The notes under the pieces: model-generated
What the model was told of the DNA's origin: nothing
What the model saw: only the letters and a program-made list of their open reading frames with translations
The model's database searches: none
NCBI GenBank assembly: GCA_016931015.1
Contig: JAFGFP010000101.1
Location: forward strand, 1-9,212
Direction: 5' to 3'
From: Dehalococcoidales bacterium
GTDB lineage: Bacteria > Chloroflexota > Dehalococcoidia > Dehalococcoidales > UBA5760
DNA length: 9,212 nt
Program-made: the position numbers and the translations under genes
Shown: positions 5,817 to 9,212 of the stretch, one piece after another
How the letters are laid out: each line of letters opens with the position of its first letter
Numbering within the stretch: the first letter of the stretch is position 1

Positions 5817-7493
5817 TTACTCTCCCCTCTCGCTAAACACCGCACCGCCGCTTGCGGAGCCTACTATTTCAGCGTAGCGCCGGAGATAGCCGCTCTTTAC
5901 CCTGGGCTCAAAGGGGGCTAAGGACGCCAGACGCCGGGCTATCTCGTCGTCGTCGAGTTCGACATTAAGCTTGCAGCCGGGGATGTCGATACTAATCATG
6001 TCGCCGTCCCTGAGGGCCGCGATGGGCCCCCGGCCGGCAGCTTCGGGAGAAACGTGGCCGATAGCCGCCCCGCGACTGGCCCCGGAGAAGCGCCCGTCGG
6101 TTATCAGGGCCACCTCTTTATCCATGCCCATACCGCTCAGAAGAGAGGTGGGCGTGAGCATTTCTCTCATCCCCGGCCCCCCTCTGGGCCCCTCGTAGCG
6201 AATAACGATAACCTCGCCCGGGGCGATATTACTATCCATAATGGCCTTGGTGGCCGCTTCCTCGGAGTCAAAGACACGGGCCGGCCCCCGGTGCACCATC
6301 ATCTCCGGGTCAACGGCAGCCCGCTTGACCACGGCCCCGTCCGGCGCCAGGTTGCCGAAGAGGATACAGATACCCCCCTTGGGTGAATGGGCATCTTTAG
6401 CCGTCCGAATCACATTCCGGTCCACGAAGCCGACGCCATCGATAATCTCGGCCACCGACTTCCCGGACACGGTAAGCTCCTTCAGGCTAAGCAGCCCTTT
6501 GAGCTCCTTCATCACCGCGGGAATACCCCCGGCCAAATCCAGGTCTTCGATATGATGGTCGCCGGCGGGCCGCAGCCGGGACAGGTGCGGCGTGCGATCG
6601 CTTATCTCGTTTACCAAAGACAGCGGGAAATCAACGCCCGCTTCATGAGCAACCGCCATGAGGTGCAGAATCGAATTGGTGCTCCCGCCCAGGGCCATGT
6701 CCACGCTCAGGGCGTTATGGATTGAGGCCCGGGTGACGATATCACGCGGCCTTATATCGCTAGCCACCAGCTCCATGATGCGCTCGCCCGCCATTTTGGC
6801 AAGCTGCACCCGCCGGGCATCCACCGCCGGGATGGTGCCGTTACCCGGAAGCCCCATACCCATAGCCTCGGTGGCACAGTTCATGGTGTTGGCGGTAAAC
6901 ATCCCGGAGCAGCTGCCGCAGCCGGGGCAGGCCAGCGCCTCCAGAGCGGTAAGCTCCTCCCGGCTCATCTTGCCTTTGAGAACGCCGCCCACTCCCTCGA
7001 AGACAGAGTTAAGGTCGATGTGCTTGACGCCGGCCTCGGTGCTCATCCGGCCGGCCAGCATCGGGCCGCCGCTCACGAAGATAGCCGGGACGTTAAGCCT
7101 GAGCGCCGCCATGAGCATGCCGGGAATTATCTTGTCGCAGTTAGGGACAAACACCAGGCCGTCAAAGGCGTGGGCCTCGGCCATTATCTCCGCCGAGTCG
7201 GCAATCAGCTCCCGGCTGGGTAAGCTGTATTTCATGCCCGGGTGGTTCATAGCGATGCCATCGCACACGGCAATGGTATTGGCCTCGAAGGGAACCCCGC
7301 CGCCGGCATATATCCCATACTTGACCGCCTGGGCAATCTCCCGCAGGTGCTTATGCCCCGGCACAACCTCGGTGAAGCTACTGATAACGCCGATGAACGG
7401 CCGCTCCATCTCGCGGCTGGTATAGCCCAGTGCGTAAATCAAGGAGCGGTGCGGAGCCCGCTCCAGACCCTTTTTCGCCATGTCGCTTTTCAT
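5817..7493 (-). CDS. ilvD: Dihydroxy-acid dehydratase, VPGH type
   Basis: IlvD dehydrates 2,3-dihydroxyisovalerate and 2,3-dihydroxy-3-methylvalerate to the 2-keto acids that precede valine, leucine and isoleucine. The 558-residue product carries KKGLERAPHRSL (7-18), CDGIAM (77-82), the cluster Cys of NCDKI (C119) and CPGCGSC (189-195), GGSTNSILHL, YEGPRGGPGMREM and ITDGRFSGASRG. At the N-terminal position where [2Fe-2S] enzymes have TPCN, this protein has VVPGH (43-47), as in E. coli IlvD, so I infer an oxygen-sensitive [4Fe-4S] enzyme. The start at 7493 gives MKSD, the usual family beginning; AGAGGA is very close and GGAGG about 13 nt upstream. It is the first gene of the operon behind a good promoter, and its stop lies 2 nt from the ilvB1 start. 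Confidence 0.97.
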   Translation of the reverse strand: MKSDMAKKGLERAPHRSLIYALGYTSREMERPFIGVISSFTEVVPGHKHLREIAQAVKYGIYAGGGVPFEANTIAVCDGIAMNHPGMKYSLPSRELIADSAEIMAEAHAFDGLVFVPNCDKIIPGMLMAALRLNVPAIFVSGGPMLAGRMSTEAGVKHIDLNSVFEGVGGVLKGKMSREELTALEALACPGCGSCSGMFTANTMNCATEAMGMGLPGNGTIPAVDARRVQLAKMAGERIMELVASDIRPRDIVTRASIHNALSVDMALGGSTNSILHLMAVAHEAGVDFPLSLVNEISDRTPHLSRLRPAGDHHIEDLDLAGGIPAVMKELKGLLSLKELTVSGKSVAEIIDGVGFVDRNVIRTAKDAHSPKGGICILFGNLAPDGAVVKRAAVDPEMMVHRGPARVFDSEEAATKAIMDSNIAPGEVIVIRYEGPRGGPGMREMLTPTSLLSGMGMDKEVALITDGRFSGASRGAAIGHVSPEAAGRGPIAALRDGDMISIDIPGCKLNVELDDDEIARRLASLAPFEPRVKSGYLRRYAEIVGSASGGAVFSERGE

Positions 7494-7568
7494 GTCCTCT
7501 ACGATTCCTCCCGCTTAGTCTAGACACCCCCGCCACGCAGTAAACACGGAGTTTTACCCGTCAGCTTA

Positions 7569-7603
7569 TTGACAAAAATAACATAGCCCCTGCCTGTTGT
7601 CAA
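7569..7603. promoter_or_regulatory. Inverted repeat spanning the ilv promoter, possible operator
   Basis: TTGACAA (7569-7575) and TTGTCAA (7597-7603) on the plus strand are a perfect 7-bp inverted repeat separated by 21 bp. One arm covers the -35 box and the other the -10 and start region, as a repressor binding two half-sites might require. It could equally be a by-product of the TTGACA box. Confidence 0.35.
7575..7603 (-). promoter_or_regulatory. Sigma-70-type promoter of the ilv operon
   Basis: On the minus strand TTGACA (7598-7603, perfect -35) is followed after exactly 17 bp by TATTTT (7575-7580, 4 of 6 consensus -10). Transcription would begin near 7568, giving a leader of about 75 nt before ilvD. 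The leader has no Leu/Ile/Val-rich short ORF and no T-box-like length, so attenuation by leader peptide is not evident. Confidence 0.65.
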
Positions 7604-7620
7604 ACCAAAACCAGGGTCAG

Positions 7621-8055
7621 TCAGCCTTCGAGGGCCATTATCTTGTCCACCCGGCGCTGATGCCGGCCGCCCTCGAAATCGGCGTTAAGATAGGCCTTAA
7701 CGATGTCCCCGGTAAGCTCCGGCCCCAGCTCCGTACTCAGGCAGAGGACGTTGGCGTCATTATGCTGCCGGGCGCGGCTGGCCATGAAGGTATTGCAGCA
7801 GAGAGCGGCCCGTATCCCCTTAACCTTGTTAGCCGCCATGCTCATCCCGATGCCGGTATTACATATCAGGATGCCCCGCTCGAAGTCGCCCCTGGCTACC
7901 GCCGTAGCCACCTCCCGGGCGATGTCGGGGTAGTCCGCCGACTCGGTGGTATAGGCACCGAGGTCGCTCACCTCATGTCCGGCGGCACGAAGTAGCTCCA
8001 TGATGAGCTGCTTGGTATCCAGACCCCGGTGGTCACAGCCGATAGCGATACGCAT
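7621..8055 (-). CDS. rpiB: Ribose-5-phosphate isomerase B
   Basis: RpiB interconverts ribose 5-phosphate and ribulose 5-phosphate in the non-oxidative pentose phosphate pathway. The 144-residue length is typical of the RpiB/LacAB family. GCDHRG is at 6-11 (D8, H9), DYPD at 41-44, the catalytic Cys C65 lies in CNTGIGMSMAANK (65-77), the His of QHNDANVL is H98, and GGRHQRRVDKI (129-139) is the phosphate-binding tail. The residue after the catalytic Cys is Asn instead of the more usual Gly in CGTGIG. AGGAGG lies 7 nt before the ATG at 8055. It is 26 bp after tsaC and probably co-transcribed with it. No terminator is visible between it and ilvD, so some readthrough is possible. Confidence 0.96.
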   Translation of the reverse strand: MRIAIGCDHRGLDTKQLIMELLRAAGHEVSDLGAYTTESADYPDIAREVATAVARGDFERGILICNTGIGMSMAANKVKGIRAALCCNTFMASRARQHNDANVLCLSTELGPELTGDIVKAYLNADFEGGRHQRRVDKIMALEG

Positions 8056-8062
8056 TACTAAG

Positions 8063-8068
8063 CCTCCT
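8063..8068 (-). promoter_or_regulatory. Ribosome binding site of rpiB
   Basis: AGGAGG on the minus strand, 7 nt before the ATG at 8055, in the 26-bp tsaC-rpiB gap. Confidence 0.85.
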
Positions 8069-8081
8069 CATATTAAGTATC

Positions 8082-8741
8082 TTAAGCCCGGCGAAAGGTA
8101 ACGCCGGGGCAAGCCTGCTCCAGCTCCCTAAGGGAAAGCGCCCCCTCACGCAGGATTACGGGCACCTCCCCGGTGGCATCGACGATGGTGGACTCCTTAC
8201 CCCCGGGACAGCGCCCGCCGTCGATAACCAAATCTACCTTATCAACAAACTTAGCGGATACCTCGCCGGCGGTAAGGGCGCTGGGACGGCCGCTCAGGTT
8301 AGCGCTGGTATTCAGAACCGGCACCCCCAGCCCCTCGATGAGGGCCAGCGGCACCGGGTGGGCCGGAATACGTACCGCCACGGTAGTACCCCCGGCGGTA
8401 ACAAAATCAGGCACGGATCCTGACTTGGTTAAGACCAGGGTCAGGGCCCCGGGCAGGAACTTATCCGCGAGAAGCCGGGCCAGCGGCGATAGCGGCCGGG
8501 CGACTTCCTCTATCTGGGCAACCCGCGCCAAAAGCATCGGCAGCGGCTTATCGGCGGGCCGGTCCTTAACCTCATAAATCCGGGCCACCGCCCGGGGAGA
8601 ATCCGCGGCCGCCCCCAGCCCGTAGACGGTATCGGTGGGGAAGGCAACTACCCCCCCACGCTTGAGAAGAGAAATACCCCTGGCCACCTGCTGGCTGATA
8701 TCCGGCGGAAATTCGGACGACACTAAGCTAATACTCGCCAC
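8082..8741 (-). CDS. tsaC: L-threonylcarbamoyladenylate synthase (TsaC/YrdC/Sua5 family)
   Basis: It makes threonylcarbamoyl-AMP from threonine, bicarbonate and ATP for the t6A37 modification of ANN-decoding tRNAs. The 219-residue product is a single YrdC domain: AFPTDTVYGLG at 33-43, the KDRPADKPLP motif at 59-68 that binds substrate and ATP, LPGALTLVL at 96-104, VRIPAHP at 123-129, NTSANLSG at 144-151, STIVD at 184-188 and ILREG at 196-200. The additional C-terminal domain of long Sua5 proteins is absent. I chose the GTG at 8741 because the extended -10 promoter at 8766-8771 would start transcription near 8759, excluding the longer frame from 8816, which would also overlap guaA. The ribosome binding site is weak. 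First gene of a unit with rpiB, divergent from guaA. Confidence 0.92.
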   Translation of the reverse strand: MASISLVSSEFPPDISQQVARGISLLKRGGVVAFPTDTVYGLGAAADSPRAVARIYEVKDRPADKPLPMLLARVAQIEEVARPLSPLARLLADKFLPGALTLVLTKSGSVPDFVTAGGTTVAVRIPAHPVPLALIEGLGVPVLNTSANLSGRPSALTAGEVSAKFVDKVDLVIDGGRCPGGKESTIVDATGEVPVILREGALSLRELEQACPGVTFRRA

Positions 8742-8757
8742 CGTAACCCGTTTTCCC

Positions 8758-8786
8758 TTGACGATAGTATACCACAGTGGTAATCT
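8758..8786 (+). promoter_or_regulatory. Promoter for guaA
   Basis: TTGACG (8758-8763, 5 of 6) is followed after 17 bp by TAATCT (8781-8786, 3 of 6). Predicted transcription start is about 8793, only about 5 nt before the guaA ATG, so the transcript may be nearly leaderless. This would agree with the lack of a Shine-Dalgarno sequence there. Confidence 0.45.
8766..8774 (-). promoter_or_regulatory. Extended -10 promoter for tsaC-rpiB
   Basis: On the minus strand TGG precedes TATACT (8766-8771), a TGnTATAAT-type extended -10 with 5 of 6 matches; the -35 position has no good box. It faces the guaA promoter and overlaps it. Confidence 0.5.
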
Positions 8787-8790
8787 GTGG
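8770..8790. promoter_or_regulatory. Palindromic operator-like element between divergent promoters
   Basis: TACCACAGTGGTA (8770-8782) is a perfect 6-1-6 palindrome. An overlapping inverted repeat CCACAG-N7-CTGTGG occupies 8772-8790. The element lies within the spacer and -10 of the guaA promoter and against the -10 of the tsaC promoter, so one dimeric regulator could control both directions. Confidence 0.45.
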
Positions 8791-8797
8791 CATAGAA

Positions 8798-9212
8798 ATG
8801 ATTCAAGAAAACCCACAACCAGACGAAAGCGGCAGCCGTCGCGTCGCCACCAGCGACGACATCGAAGTCTCTACTTATTTAGAGATCGCCAAGGAACTGG
8901 GGGGCGAGCAGCCGTCGCCGCCCAGCGAGGCGCTGCCCGGCGCCAAGCGCGAGACCATCGTGGTCATGGATTTCGGCTCCCAGTACAGCCTGCTCATCGC
9001 CCGCCGCATCCGGGAATGCCAGGTCTACTGCGAGCTGGTGCCCCACGATACCCCCTGGGAAAAGCTGGCCCACTTAAACCCCAAGGGCTTCATTCTCTCC
9101 GGGGGCCCGGCCAGCGTCTACGAAAAAGAGGCGCCCCTGGCGCCGGCCTACATCTACGAGAAGAACCTGCCCGTCCTGGGCATCTGCTACGGGATGCAGG
9201 TGATAACCCACC
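8798..9212 (+). CDS. guaA: GMP synthase (glutamine-hydrolysing), N-terminal part (runs off right edge)
   Basis: GuaA aminates XMP to GMP using glutamine; the visible part is the start of its class I glutamine amidotransferase domain. The 138 full codons include ETIVVMDFGSQYSLLIARRIRE (52-73, written here as two overlapping family blocks: DFGSQY at 58-63 and LIARRIRE at 66-73), ILSGGPASVYE (99-109) and GICYGMQ (128-134) with the catalytic nucleophile C130. About 50 residues precede the family core, rich in Asp, Glu, Pro and Ser; most bacterial GuaA proteins start only a few residues before it. The ATG at 8798 is the first reasonable start; an in-frame GTG at 8777 has no ribosome binding site and lies inside the promoter. 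The synthetase and dimerisation domains lie outside the window. Confidence 0.93.
   Translation, partial: MIQENPQPDESGSRRVATSDDIEVSTYLEIAKELGGEQPSPPSEALPGAKRETIVVMDFGSQYSLLIARRIRECQVYCELVPHDTPWEKLAHLNPKGFILSGGPASVYEKEAPLAPAYIYEKNLPVLGICYGMQVITH

Noticed and set aside
6658..7425. Long open frame on the plus strand (255 codons) opposite ilvD, and similar open frames opposite the other genes
   Set aside because: They are antisense shadows of well-supported minus-strand genes in GC-rich DNA; the translations show no family motifs.
7494..7568. Leader-peptide attenuator or T-box riboswitch ahead of ilvD
   Set aside because: The leader is only about 75 nt. The single short ORF-like stretch (starting GTG-TTT-ACT) is not enriched in Leu, Ile or Val codons, and no T-box features or terminator stem are visible.
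8742..8816. Upstream extension of tsaC to the GTG at 8816
   Set aside because: It would overlap the guaA start and precede the predicted tsaC transcription start; the extra 25 residues are not part of the YrdC family.
1..9212. CRISPR array, tRNA or rRNA gene, insertion sequence, or defence system
   Set aside because: I see no regularly spaced repeats, tRNA cloverleaf, transposase-like ORF or terminal inverted repeats; nearly all of the window is explained by housekeeping biosynthetic genes.

Overview
The window (about 9.2 kb, GC-rich) is bacterial chromosome carrying a branched-chain amino acid biosynthesis operon on the minus strand. Transcribed right to left, the operon reads ilvD, ilvB1, ilvN1, ilvN2, ilvB2, ilvC, leuA; leuA runs off the left edge. 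To its right, also on the minus strand, is a two-gene unit, tsaC (YrdC/Sua5 family) then rpiB. At the far right the start of guaA reads outward on the plus strand. The layout and protein style suggest an anaerobic member of Chloroflexota, possibly Dehalococcoidia. That is inference from general familiarity; no rRNA or other marker is present. The dehydratase is of the VPGH type without the N-terminal Cys of [2Fe-2S] enzymes, which fits an oxygen-sensitive [4Fe-4S] enzyme and an anaerobic life.

Region by region: 1-417 leuA 5' part; 418-533 spacer with small repeats; 534-1526 ilvC; 1596-3140 ilvB2, a divergent acetolactate synthase large-subunit paralogue; 3141-3270 spacer that seems to hold a displaced start; 3271-3816 ilvN2, a full-length regulatory subunit; 3857-4129 ilvN1, a second ACT-only regulatory subunit; 4126-5814 ilvB1, an intact large subunit; 5817-7493 ilvD; 7494-7620 a promoter region with an inverted repeat; 7621-8055 rpiB; 8082-8741 tsaC; 8742-8797 a divergent promoter with a palindrome; 8798-9212 guaA start.

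IlvB1 with a small subunit makes acetolactate or acetohydroxybutyrate, IlvC reduces and rearranges it, IlvD dehydrates it to the 2-keto acid, and LeuA diverts 2-ketoisovalerate to leucine. The notable part is the ilvB1-ilvN1-ilvN2-ilvB2 block. IlvB2 is about 91-92% identical to IlvB1 over long stretches. It nevertheless lacks, always in frame, the 15-residue active-site loop containing the QWQ motif, the MHG motif, a TGRL segment and the PMVPPG tail. It looks like a catalytically disabled but frame-preserved paralogue, a candidate pseudoenzyme. Secondary points are a KARI cofactor loop with an acidic residue and no 2'-phosphate-binding Arg/Ser set (possible NADH use), and palindromic elements in two promoter regions.
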